Positions 1 through 7,043 are shown, numbered from the stretch's first letter. The stretch is DNA of 7,668 bases from Tannerella sp. (GCA_031269635.1 JAISYY010000055.1:1-7668), one strand, 5' to 3'. A program made the numbers and translations. The notes: generated from the letters alone by a model not told the origin.

Positions 1-836
1 ACTTCCTTTTTGTTCAGCAGCCAGGAGAGGGACATTCCGGCCAGGGTTTGTCCGCGCTGTCCGGCGATTTGGTTTAGCTTCGATATCTTTCCGATTACTT
101 CCGGCGTCACTTCGTCCCTTTGGAGGAACCCGTGACTTTTGGCCGCCCGCGAATTTTCGGGAATGTCATGGATGTATTTGTCGGTGAGCAGTCCCTGCGC
201 CAAAGGCGAAAAGACAATAAACCCCACGCCCCTGGAGGTGTTCAGCGGCATCAATCCGGCTTCCGGGGCGCGGTGTAGCAAGTTGTACTTGTCTTGGTAA
301 ATCAGGCAGCGGACGTGCTGCTCCTGCATCATGTCGTAAGCCCGGCGCGCTTCGTCCGCCGGATATTTCGACAGGCCGGCGTAGAGCGCTTTTCCCTGTT
401 TCACAATATCAATCAGCGTCTGTACCGTTTCTTCCAGGGGCGTTTGCGAATCGTAGCGATGGCTGTAGAAGATATCGAAATATTCCAGGCCGGTACGTTT
501 CAGGCTCTGGTCGATACTTGCCATGATGTATTTGCGCGAACCGCCGTCGCCATACGGACCGTCCCACATCAAATGTCCCGCCTTGGATGAAATAATCATC
601 TCGTCCCGGTGTGTTTTCAGGTGCGTTTGAAGTATTTTCCCGAAGTTGGTTTCCGCGCTTCCCGGCGGCGGTCCGTAGTTATTCGCCAAATCAAAGTGCG
701 TAATCCCATGCTCAAAAGCATGAAGAATCATGGTCGTGGCAGTGGAGAAATCATCCACGTGCCCGAAATTATGCCACAATCCCAACGATAGGAGCGGGAG
801 TTGCAAGCCGCTGTTTCCACAAAATCTGTAATTCAT
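1..836 (-). CDS. Aldo/keto reductase, YghZ / L-glyceraldehyde 3-phosphate reductase type (partial, C-terminus off left edge)
   Basis: A minus-strand frame opens with ATG at 836-834 (MNYRFCGNSGLQLPLLSLG) and stays open to the window edge, giving about 278 residues; YghZ-type enzymes have roughly 330-350, so the C-terminal fifth is missing. The aldo/keto reductase catalytic tetrad is visible: D49 and Y54 in FDLANNYG, K85 in SSKAG and H126 in YSHR. The GPPPGSAE loop after Y54 and the WDGPYGDGGSRKY stretch near residue 91 are typical of the YghZ/Kv-beta-like branch. Family members are soluble NAD(P)H-dependent TIM-barrel enzymes that reduce aldehydes; E. coli YghZ acts on L-glyceraldehyde 3-phosphate and methylglyoxal. 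The substrate here is inferred from family only. It lies downstream of the ATPase-nuclease gene on the same strand, across a 420-bp repeat-bearing spacer. I see no clear promoter match directly upstream, so either co-transcription or an atypical promoter is possible. Confidence 0.93.
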   Translation of the reverse strand, partial: MNYRFCGNSGLQLPLLSLGLWHNFGHVDDFSTATTMILHAFEHGITHFDLANNYGPPPGSAETNFGKILQTHLKTHRDEMIISSKAGHLMWDGPYGDGGSRKYIMASIDQSLKRTGLEYFDIFYSHRYDSQTPLEETVQTLIDIVKQGKALYAGLSKYPADEARRAYDMMQEQHVRCLIYQDKYNLLHRAPEAGLMPLNTSRGVGFIVFSPLAQGLLTDKYIHDIPENSRAAKSHGFLQRDEVTPEVIGKISKLNQIAGQRGQTLAGMSLSWLLNKKE

Positions 837-867
837 ATTGCTTTTATTATTTAGTTAAATATTGTTG

Positions 868-1263
868 TTATTGTCTTTCGGCCGTTGCCGAAAACGTGCC
901 TGATGCCTCGGCGGGACTTTCGGCCGTTGTCGAAAACGTGCCTGATGCCTCGGTGGAGCTTTCGGCCGTTGCCGAAAACGTGCCCGAAGCCTCGGTGGAG
1001 CTTTCGGCCGTTGCCGAAAACGTGCCTGATACCTCGGCGGGACTTTCGGCCGCTGTCGAAAACGTGCCTGATACCTCGGCGGGATTTTCGGCTGTTGTCG
1101 AAAACGCGCCTGATACCTCGGTGGAACTTTCGGCCGTTGCTGAAAACGCGCCCGCGGCCTCAATGTCCCTAATATTTACAATGACGCTACCCGGATTGCT
1201 TCCGGCTACACCGTCGCAATGGCGATGATGCGTTGGCATGGCATCCGTATAAAATTTCAGCAT
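868..1263 (-). CDS. Possible repeat protein, 131 aa, 14-residue Ser/Thr/Ala/Glu-rich repeats (doubtful)
   Basis: This frame starts with an ATG at 1263-1261 that overlaps the stop of the upstream ATPase-nuclease gene by 7 nt (ATGCTGA), an arrangement compatible with translational coupling. Residues 1-36 (MLKFYTDAMPTHHRHCDGVA onward) are non-repetitive. Residues 37-131 are about seven 14-residue repeats, of the type TAESSTEVSGTFSA, made by the 42-bp DNA repeat. No signal peptide, membrane segment or known domain is visible. Against it being a gene: substitutions between units are not concentrated at its third codon positions, three other frames are equally open across the repeats, and the N-terminal part may be translated intergenic repeat sequence. 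The main alternative is a non-coding minisatellite. It is listed because the start overlap is neat and a gene caller could predict it. Confidence 0.25.
   Translation of the reverse strand: MLKFYTDAMPTHHRHCDGVAGSNPGSVIVNIRDIEAAGAFSATAESSTEVSGAFSTTAENPAEVSGTFSTAAESPAEVSGTFSATAESSTEASGTFSATAESSTEASGTFSTTAESPAEASGTFSATAERQ
876..1169. repeat. Seven-copy 42-bp tandem repeat with a hairpin in each unit
   Basis: Units begin at 876, 918, 960, 1002, 1044, 1086 and 1128 with TTTCGG and have an exact 42-bp period. The first six are full-length; the seventh diverges after about 1158. On the plus strand each unit opens with TTTCGGC-CGTT-GCCGAAA or a close variant, a 7-bp stem with a 4-nt loop, followed by AACGTGCCTGATGCCTCGG and GCGGGAC or GTGGAGC. 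The stem is perfect in units 1, 3 and 4; units 2, 5, 6 and 7 each have one C-to-T change. There are no unique spacers, so this is not a CRISPR array. The period is a multiple of three and the unit lacks stops in several frames, so four long open frames cross it by construction. It separates the ATPase-nuclease gene from the reductase gene. Its function is unknown. Confidence 0.95.
1188..1240 (-). repeat. Possible relict of a dispersed intergenic repeat
   Basis: On the minus strand this stretch contains CGCCATTGCGACGG, then GGAAGCAATCCGGG, then GTCATTG, and in one frame it reads HCDGVAGSNPG. From memory, similar blocks (a CATTGCGA motif followed by GAAGCAATCC) are scattered between genes in many Bacteroidota genomes and give spurious peptides of this kind. 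A small hairpin, CCGGA-TTGCT-TCCGG, sits at 1191-1205. The family assignment is an inference; one copy in one window cannot prove a dispersed repeat. Confidence 0.25.
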
Positions 1264-2834
1264 TTTACAACCGTAATTTCGTCAATTCCTTCCCAGCCAA
1301 GTCGTTCCTCCCACAGTTTTTGCTTCGTTTCGGGACGGCGGTCGAAAATAACCAGATATGCCGGGGCTTCGGGATGCGAACGGTCGCGGTAGAAGCGAAT
1401 CTGCTCCAGGCCTTCTTCCAGCACCGTTTTCGGAGCGTCGTAGGAATGAATCAGCTTTATTTCGATGATAAACCATTTCTTTTCGTATTCGACAGCCAGG
1501 TCCATACGCCCGCGACCGGCGGCCGATTCGCGGGTTATGTGTCCGTCGCCATTGGTAATCCGTTGCAGGAAAGCCATCAGCAGCAGGTGAGGGAAAGCTT
1601 CGGTATAGTCCGCATGTTCTTCCCATATCTCGGAATTACGCCGCCAGAACTTCTGAAATTCTTTCAGCAGGCTGTCCATATCCAGTGAACCGTCGGGCTT
1701 TTGCCACTGCCACGACGAGGGTGGGGGAGTTGAATCATGATAGGGGGAGTTCAAATAACGTATCAGAATTTCCTCATAGATGGGGTTGGATATGATAAAT
1801 CCTTTTTGTGTGTTCCAGATTATTAATCCCATATCCAGCGCAAGTTCCACATCATTGTCCGTGTGTCCGAGCGGCGGCTCCGGATTTCCGGTGATGACGG
1901 TTTGCACCACCCGTTTGATGCGCGGATCGGAGAGCCGTTTGCCCAATGCATCAAGATGCGTTTCGCGAGCCACAATCATCTGCTGACGCGCCTCCTGAAT
2001 ATGTTCGACCGTAACCGTCTCCGTGCTGTCCCTGTCGAGGACGCGCATCGTAGCTCGCATAAACAAGTTGTTCACAATCCAGGGCTGCCCCTGCGACTGC
2101 TCCCAAACGTAGTCCAGCGCTTCCCGTGTAATTAGCTGGCCGTTTTCTGCGGTACGCTGGGCAAACAGATGAATCACATCCTCTTTCGTGAAATTTCCCA
2201 ATACCACCGAATCCGCCTTGATATTAAACGGCGAGCCGGGATTGGGCGCCATCCCGCCCTTCGACGCAGTGATGTAATCCTTCAAATCGCGCATCCCGAC
2301 CAGGGCGATAGACACGGGAAACGTCCCCACGCTACGCAACGCGAAACCGTCGCGCAACTGGCGGAGGAAACTGATCATCGTCTCGCCTTCCAGCACATCC
2401 ACTTCGTCAAACAGGACGACTAACGGCTTGGGGGAGGCCAGTCTTGCCCATTCCCGGAGCGTTTCATGCAGCAGGCTTGCCGGGTGTAGTGTTTTAATTT
2501 CGGGAACAGGCAGTTTTTCATGGGTCGCATTTGCGCGGATGGCGTCATAAATGGCCGGCATCGAACGTTCTATATCCGGGATACTCTGGCACCGTTCGAC
2601 GCTTACGTAGCAGGCCATCGCCTCGTCGCCCGCATTGATTTCACGCATCCAGCTTTTGAGGAACGTGGTTTTACCCGTCTGACGCGGCGCATGAAGTATC
2701 CAGTAGAGTTCGTCGCCGATATAACGGTGCAACTGCGCCCCGACAAGGCGGTCTTCGGGCGGAAGCATGTAATGGTCGAGGGGATTGCACGGCCCCGTCG
2801 TGTTGAAAAATCTGACTTCACGTTTACTTTTCAT
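1257..2834 (-). CDS. AAA-type ATPase with C-terminal PD-(D/E)XK nuclease-like domain
   Basis: This is a 525-residue protein. An N-terminal segment, FFNTTGPCNPLDHYMLPPED, resembles the opening of AAA-like ATPases common in Bacteroidota. The P-loop is HAPRQTGKTT (K55, T56), Walker B is VVLFDEVD (D143, E144), and a possible sensor region is SIALVGMRD (175-183). Residues about 210-360 look like the helical lid and a winged-helix-like part. After a Pro/Ser-rich linker (369-374), the C-terminal domain (about 385-525) has ESAAGRGRMDLAVEY with D445 and IIEIKL with E458 and K460, the D...ExK core of the PD-(D/E)XK fold. The upstream frame is open to an ATG at 2933, but I chose 2834 because MKSKREVRFF begins the recognisable family sequence and a promoter match at 2852-2859 lies inside the extension. 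Such ATPase-nuclease fusions are usually unannotated; a link to mobile DNA or defence is conjecture. The family's substrate is not known to me. Confidence 0.88.
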   Translation of the reverse strand: MKSKREVRFFNTTGPCNPLDHYMLPPEDRLVGAQLHRYIGDELYWILHAPRQTGKTTFLKSWMREINAGDEAMACYVSVERCQSIPDIERSMPAIYDAIRANATHEKLPVPEIKTLHPASLLHETLREWARLASPKPLVVLFDEVDVLEGETMISFLRQLRDGFALRSVGTFPVSIALVGMRDLKDYITASKGGMAPNPGSPFNIKADSVVLGNFTKEDVIHLFAQRTAENGQLITREALDYVWEQSQGQPWIVNNLFMRATMRVLDRDSTETVTVEHIQEARQQMIVARETHLDALGKRLSDPRIKRVVQTVITGNPEPPLGHTDNDVELALDMGLIIWNTQKGFIISNPIYEEILIRYLNSPYHDSTPPPSSWQWQKPDGSLDMDSLLKEFQKFWRRNSEIWEEHADYTEAFPHLLLMAFLQRITNGDGHITRESAAGRGRMDLAVEYEKKWFIIEIKLIHSYDAPKTVLEEGLEQIRFYRDRSHPEAPAYLVIFDRRPETKQKLWEERLGWEGIDEITVVKC

Positions 2835-2851
2835 GATGCTATATTTTTTCG

Positions 2852-2859
2852 CAAAATTA
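2852..2859 (-). promoter_or_regulatory. Bacteroidota -7 box for the ATPase-nuclease gene
   Basis: Read on the minus strand this is TAATTTTG, an exact match to the TAnnTTTG -7 element. No clear TTTG -33 box is seen 19-21 bp upstream. Transcription would start around 2845, about 11 nt before the ATG at 2834, which supports that start over the more distant ATG at 2933. Confidence 0.6.
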
Positions 2860-2927
2860 CGAATAATATTTGAGTATTTGGCGGTTTGACGATTTAAAAA
2901 AGCATTAATGTTTTTTATAAAAAAGGA

Positions 2928-2958
2928 TTGCATTTGCAGAATTTATTTTTTACCTTTG
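2928..2958 (+). promoter_or_regulatory. Bacteroidota promoter for the M16 peptidase gene
   Basis: TACCTTTG at 2951-2958 matches the TAnnTTTG -7 element exactly. A TTG at 2928-2930 lies 20 bp upstream, the usual -33 spacing; a TTTG at 2933-2936 is also present but too close. The predicted transcription start is near 2965, leaving a leader of about 87 nt to the ATG at 3052 or 33 nt to the in-frame ATG at 2998. It diverges from the ATPase-nuclease promoter, with the two -7 boxes about 90 bp apart. Confidence 0.65.
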
Positions 2959-3051
2959 GTGTCCGAATAACCAAAATAACGGGAAAATACACGAAAAATG
3001 TATGAATGTCGTTATGGAATAAAGAATATGAATTATATAATTATAAAACTT

Positions 3052-5922
3052 ATGAATAGATTTTTATCGGCAAGGAATGTAACTGTATGTATGCTGTTGT
3101 GCATGTCGTACGTTGTAACGAATATTTTTGCTCAGGAAAGCGGGGCGCCGGGCGTGAAAATGGAGAAATTAATAATGGATCCGAAACTCCGGTACGGGAA
3201 ACTGGCGAACGGACTGACATATTACATCCGTCATAATGAGAAGCCGGCGGAGCGTGCGGAGTTTTATATCGTTCACAACGTAGGGTCGATGCAGGAAGAA
3301 GAAAATCAGCGCGGGCTGGCTCATTTCCTCGAACACCTGGCCTTTAACGGCTCGAAAAATTTCCCTTCAAAGAAAGGCATCCAGGACTATACGGAAAATA
3401 TCGGTATGCGGATGGGTGAGAATTTGAACGCCTATACGAGTTTTGACGAGACGGTCTATATGCTTATGGACGTCCCGGTGACGCGCGAAGACGTCGTCGA
3501 TTCGTGCCTTCTGGTATTGCACGACTGGTCGTCCTTTCTTTTGCTGGAAGACAGCGCGATTGAAAAGGAACGCGGCGTGATCCGCGAAGAATGGCGGACA
3601 AGAAGTTCGGCGCAGTTGCGTATGTGGGAACAGCAACTGCCTGTGATGTTCCCCGGCAGCAAGTATGGAACCCGTCTGCCTATCGGAAGCATTGATATCA
3701 TCAACAATTTTAAGGGAGATGAATTAAGGGATTATTATAAAAAGTGGTACCGTCCCGATTTGCAGGCTGTGATAATAGTCGGAGATATAGACGTCGACCG
3801 GATGGAAGAGAAAATAAAACGGACCTTTTCCGGTATTCCGGCTCCCGTGAATCCCGAACCGGCCGAAATATCGTTAGTCCCCGACAATTCGATACCGATC
3901 GTTTCTATTGCGAAAGATAAGGAAATGACGAATACCACGCTGAGTATATACTACAAACATGAGAAACTGCCGTATGAGTTGAAGGGAACGATTGCGGACT
4001 TTATCACCGGGTATACGCAGACCGTCATATCACTGGTAATGAGCGAACGTTTTTCGGAGATCGTCCGGAAGGCTAATCCGCCGTTTGTTGCAGCTTATGC
4101 GAACGACGACGATTATTTTGTTTCCAAATCGAAAGGCGCATGGACTTCTACCGCGATCGTAAAACCCGGCGAGCTGGAACGTGCGCTTAAAGCGCTGGTA
4201 GCCGAGACCGAACGCGTCAAGAAATTCGGATTTACCGAAGCCGAATATGAACGTGCGAAGGAAAATATCCTTAAATCGTATGAATCGGCGTACAATGACC
4301 GCGACAAGCATGAAAACAGTTCTTTTGCCGAAGAATATATCCGTCATTTTACGGAGGATGAATGTATACCCGGCATAGAAGCGGAATATGAGATTGTAAA
4401 ACAAATAGCGCCCAACTTCCCGTTGGAGGGGATTAATCAATACGTGCGTAATCTGTTCGACCCGAAAGATAAGGGGCGTAATATCGTTATAAGCCTTTCG
4501 GGGCCGGACAAAGCAGATATTCAGTATCCGACCGGAGAAGCATTGCTGAAAATGTTTTATCTCGCGAGCACGGCGGATGTTAACGCCAATGAGGAGGAAG
4601 TAGTAAGTAAAGTGCTTATTCCCGAACTGCCTGCGCCCGGGAAAATTACGGAAGAACGGGAAGACCCCCTGTTCGGCGCTACGGTTTACCGGCTGAGTAA
4701 TGGTGTACGCGTCGTCGTTAAACAAACGGAGTTGAAGAAAGACCAGGTCATGATGACGGCGACAAGTCCGGGCGGAACGACCGTCTTCAAAGACGACAAA
4801 GACATCTGGAACCTGAAAGTGATTAATAACGCCGTCATGCTGGGAGGCCTCGGGACGTTTAACGCTACGAACCTGCGGAAAGCGCTTGCCGGCAAAAACG
4901 TCTCCTGCAGTGTGGGAATCGGAACGGCAAACGAGAATTTTAACGGCTCCGCTTCGCCTTCCGACCTGAAGACGCTCTTTGAACTCATCTACCTGCAATT
5001 TACCGGCATGCGCATTGACGACGATGCATACGCTTCGTTTGAAGAGCGCGTGAAATCCCAGCTGGAGAATTATCTGGCGAATCCCATGGTAGCCTTCAGT
5101 GATACGCTGACCGAAGTGGTATACAATTATGATCCGCGCAACAGCCGGCTGAAACCGTCCGATTTTGATAAAATAGATTATCACCGCATGATCGACATGT
5201 ATAACGAACGCTATGCCGACGCTTCCGATTTTGTTTTCACCTTTATCGGTAATGTCGATAAAGATTCCATACGCCCGTTGCTGGAGCAGTACCTGGCGAC
5301 GCTTCCCTCCCTCGGGCGGAAAGAAAAGGCCGATGAGGGGATGGTGACGCCGTTCCGGAAGGGAAAGGTAAAAAATCATTTTTCCCGCCGCTTAGAGACG
5401 CCGAAGTCCTCCGTAGCGCTCATGTATACCGGCGAGATGCCGTATAACCTCCGGAACGTAATCATATCGCAACTGTTGAGCCAGATACTTGACCTGGTCT
5501 ATGCGGAAAAAATCCGCGAAAACGAAAGCGCATCGTATGGCGTGCAGACGAACGTAAGGCTGCATGACTTTCCCGAAGGGCGCACCTCCATACAGATATT
5601 TTTCGATACCGACCCGGAAAGGCAGGATGATATCATACGGATCGTCAAATCCGAACTGGAACGCATTGCGGAAGAAGGCCCCCTCCCGGTCTATCTGGAG
5701 AGAAGCCTTGCCGGTACCTTGAAGGGACGCGAGGAACTGAAACAGCAGAATGATTACTGGCTAAACATCCTGGATACATACTATTACCGCAATTTTGACG
5801 CCCATACGGAATATGACGCTATCATAAAAACCGTAACGGTCGACGACATAAAATCGTTCACGAAAAAGTTCCTCGACCAGGGCAATGAAATAGAAGTGGT
5901 GATGTTCCCGGCCAAGTTTTAG
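3052..5922 (+). CDS. Secreted M16 family zinc metallopeptidase, PqqL-like two-halves type
   Basis: This is a 956-residue protein. Residues 1-27 form a signal peptide: a basic n-region (NRFLSARN), a hydrophobic core (VCMLLCMSYVV) and likely signal peptidase I cleavage at IFA-QE. The mature protein begins with a DPKLRYGKLANGLTYYIRHN block, and the inverted zinc motif is HFLEH (H91, E94, H95) in RGLAHFLEHLAFNGSKNFP. The third ligand is probably E180 in EKERGVIREEW. These blocks closely resemble E. coli PqqL. The second half starts near residue 546 (YRLSNGVRVVVKQTE), has no HxxEH, and keeps the late AEKIRENESASYG block near 817-829, as expected of the non-catalytic half of a closed M16 clamp. It would act in the periplasm or at the envelope on peptides or unfolded segments. 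The frame is open to ATGs at 2998 and 3028; 3052 is preferred because it gives the cleanest signal peptide. The gene is monocistronic here and converges on the transporter gene. Confidence 0.94.
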   Translation: MNRFLSARNVTVCMLLCMSYVVTNIFAQESGAPGVKMEKLIMDPKLRYGKLANGLTYYIRHNEKPAERAEFYIVHNVGSMQEEENQRGLAHFLEHLAFNGSKNFPSKKGIQDYTENIGMRMGENLNAYTSFDETVYMLMDVPVTREDVVDSCLLVLHDWSSFLLLEDSAIEKERGVIREEWRTRSSAQLRMWEQQLPVMFPGSKYGTRLPIGSIDIINNFKGDELRDYYKKWYRPDLQAVIIVGDIDVDRMEEKIKRTFSGIPAPVNPEPAEISLVPDNSIPIVSIAKDKEMTNTTLSIYYKHEKLPYELKGTIADFITGYTQTVISLVMSERFSEIVRKANPPFVAAYANDDDYFVSKSKGAWTSTAIVKPGELERALKALVAETERVKKFGFTEAEYERAKENILKSYESAYNDRDKHENSSFAEEYIRHFTEDECIPGIEAEYEIVKQIAPNFPLEGINQYVRNLFDPKDKGRNIVISLSGPDKADIQYPTGEALLKMFYLASTADVNANEEEVVSKVLIPELPAPGKITEEREDPLFGATVYRLSNGVRVVVKQTELKKDQVMMTATSPGGTTVFKDDKDIWNLKVINNAVMLGGLGTFNATNLRKALAGKNVSCSVGIGTANENFNGSASPSDLKTLFELIYLQFTGMRIDDDAYASFEERVKSQLENYLANPMVAFSDTLTEVVYNYDPRNSRLKPSDFDKIDYHRMIDMYNERYADASDFVFTFIGNVDKDSIRPLLEQYLATLPSLGRKEKADEGMVTPFRKGKVKNHFSRRLETPKSSVALMYTGEMPYNLRNVIISQLLSQILDLVYAEKIRENESASYGVQTNVRLHDFPEGRTSIQIFFDTDPERQDDIIRIVKSELERIAEEGPLPVYLERSLAGTLKGREELKQQNDYWLNILDTYYYRNFDAHTEYDAIIKTVTVDDIKSFTKKFLDQGNEIEVVMFPAKF

Positions 5923-5947
5923 ACCGGGTTGGCTATGGCAAAGCCGT

Positions 5948-6967
5948 TTACAGCCGCTTGCGCGACCAGTACAGCGACAAGCCCAAGCCGGAGACAATAT
6001 GCCATATTCCCCACCAGGCCGTAATGAAAAACATTCCTCCGGTTGCAGTTTCCGGCGGGAATATATTGGGATTCAAAAGTAGGACAAGACCCAGACCGGA
6101 GTTCTGGATACCGGTTTCGATCGTCATTGTCCGGCAGTTATCGCCCGGCTGTTTAAACAGCCGGGCGATGTAATAACCCGACAGCAGACAGGCGGAATTA
6201 TGTATCAATACAATGATGAAGATATATTTTATATGCTTTACAAACAACCCCCAGTTGTTCGTAAACAAGATAACAACCAGGACGGCAAAGAACAGGATTG
6301 ATACCTGTTGAAGTACTTTTTTCAGTTTCACGGACATGCCGGGAAAGTATTTTGAAAATGCGACACCCAGCAGAACCGGTATCCCGATGATGATGATTAC
6401 GGTTTCAAACATCAGTGAATACTCAATTTCCAGCGGTTGCAGCATGTCTCCTGCCGTATGGTTGAAAAAATCCACGTACAGGCCGCCCCAAAACCCGAAG
6501 TTAAAAGGAGTCATGAGTACGGCAAGTACGGTAGAAAACGTTGTCAACGTAACGGACAATTCCGTATTCCCCTTTGACAGCGATGTCATGAAATTGGAAA
6601 TATTGCCTCCCGGACACGCCGCAACCAGGATCATGCCCATCGCAACCGTAGGCGTTATCAATTTATTCAGGAGAATGACCAGCGCAAATGTGACGGAAGG
6701 AAGAACAATAAACTGAAGCGATAACCCCAGGAAAACAGGCTTGGGCGACTGCAACAGTTTCTTAAACTGTCCAATCCGAATATTTAACGCTACCCCGAAC
6801 ATTATAAATGCCAGGACAGTATTCAAGACAACGTTTCCCGAATTTGAAAAATTTATCCTTATCGGATCCAGTTCTAACAGCGATTCATACATAACACCGG
6901 CAAAAATATAAATAACCGGGATGTTATCCAAGTCCCAAACCGTTTTTAATTTAGCAAAGTCTTTCAT
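5948..6967 (-). CDS. Bile acid:sodium symporter (BASS/SLC10) family transporter
   Basis: This is a 339-residue, strongly hydrophobic protein with about nine or ten membrane segments, roughly 16-33, 46-62, 77-100, 106-118, 138-156, 186-204, 222-238, 246-266, 284-300 and 311-334. Two signatures mark the family: ACPGGNISN (117-125) and ETGIQNSGLG (284-293). These correspond to the crossed, unwound helices that carry Na+ ligands in bacterial ASBT homologues, with N122/S124/N125 and E284/Q288/N289 as likely ligands. It is an inner-membrane secondary transporter using the sodium gradient. The substrate cannot be read from sequence; bacterial members move organic anions such as pantoate or bile acids. 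It converges with the peptidase gene across a 25-bp gap in which I see no convincing terminator. Codons 267-276 (IARLFKQPGD) coincide with a perfect 30-bp palindrome. The ATG at 6967-6965 is preceded by an AT-rich leader without a Shine-Dalgarno sequence. Confidence 0.93.
   Translation of the reverse strand: MKDFAKLKTVWDLDNIPVIYIFAGVMYESLLELDPIRINFSNSGNVVLNTVLAFIMFGVALNIRIGQFKKLLQSPKPVFLGLSLQFIVLPSVTFALVILLNKLITPTVAMGMILVAACPGGNISNFMTSLSKGNTELSVTLTTFSTVLAVLMTPFNFGFWGGLYVDFFNHTAGDMLQPLEIEYSLMFETVIIIIGIPVLLGVAFSKYFPGMSVKLKKVLQQVSILFFAVLVVILFTNNWGLFVKHIKYIFIIVLIHNSACLLSGYYIARLFKQPGDNCRTMTIETGIQNSGLGLVLLLNPNIFPPETATGGMFFITAWWGIWHIVSGLGLSLYWSRKRL
6140..6169. repeat. Perfect 30-bp palindrome inside the BASS gene
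   Basis: The left arm ATCGCCCGGCTGTTT is followed directly by its exact reverse complement AAACAGCCGGGCGAT, 15 bp each with no spacer. Flanking bases do not extend the symmetry. Neither strand has a T-run immediately after it, so it is not a classical intrinsic terminator. In mRNA it would form a GC-rich hairpin with a short AU-rich loop. It encodes residues 267-276 of the transporter, in the segment before the ETGIQNSG helix. Confidence 0.97.
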
Positions 6968-7035
6968 GAATTTTCGAAAAAGCAGAACGGAAGCATACTT
7001 TGAAGAACACTATCGAATAATTTTAAAAAAAAACG

Positions 7036-7043
7036 CGAAAATA
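7036..7043 (-). promoter_or_regulatory. Weak -7 box candidate for the BASS gene
   Basis: On the minus strand this reads TATTTTCG, matching TAnnTTTG with one change in the TTTG half. No TTTG is found at the right -33 distance; the nearest (7054-7057) is only 10 bp upstream. It would give a leader of about 60 nt. It abuts the plus-strand -33 box at 7044, so the two promoters would be divergent and overlapping. Confidence 0.3.

Noticed and set aside
855..1163. Second minus-strand frame giving an Arg/Pro-rich repeat peptide
   Set aside because: It begins inside the repeat, has no unique N-terminus and ends in a low-complexity Asn run from AT-rich spacer. The slight excess of third-position differences between units rests on too few sites.
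876..1169. CRISPR array
   Set aside because: The units are head-to-tail with no unique spacers, and no cas genes are present.
885..1228. Plus-strand open frames across the 42-bp repeats
   Set aside because: A stop-free repeat with a period divisible by three automatically opens several frames. They lack ATG starts at sensible places, promoters and any unique sequence resembling a protein.
2835..2933. 33-residue N-terminal extension of the ATPase-nuclease
   Set aside because: It overlaps an exact -7 promoter box and AT-rich intergenic sequence, while the recognisable family sequence begins just after the ATG at 2834.
2998..3051. 18-residue N-terminal extension of the M16 peptidase
   Set aside because: It would place a non-hydrophobic segment before an otherwise standard signal peptide. 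It is not excluded, because the predicted transcript start precedes it.
4030..5379. Long antisense open frame (449 codons) within the M16 peptidase gene
   Set aside because: It lies in the antisense frame whose codons face the peptidase codons exactly, so it stays open simply because the peptidase avoids TTA, CTA and TCA codons there. The translated product shows no recognisable domain.
5905..5962. Terminator between the convergent genes
   Set aside because: Only 3-5 bp stems (CCCGG/CCGGG, GGC-AAA-GCC) can be drawn and none is followed by a real T-run on either strand.
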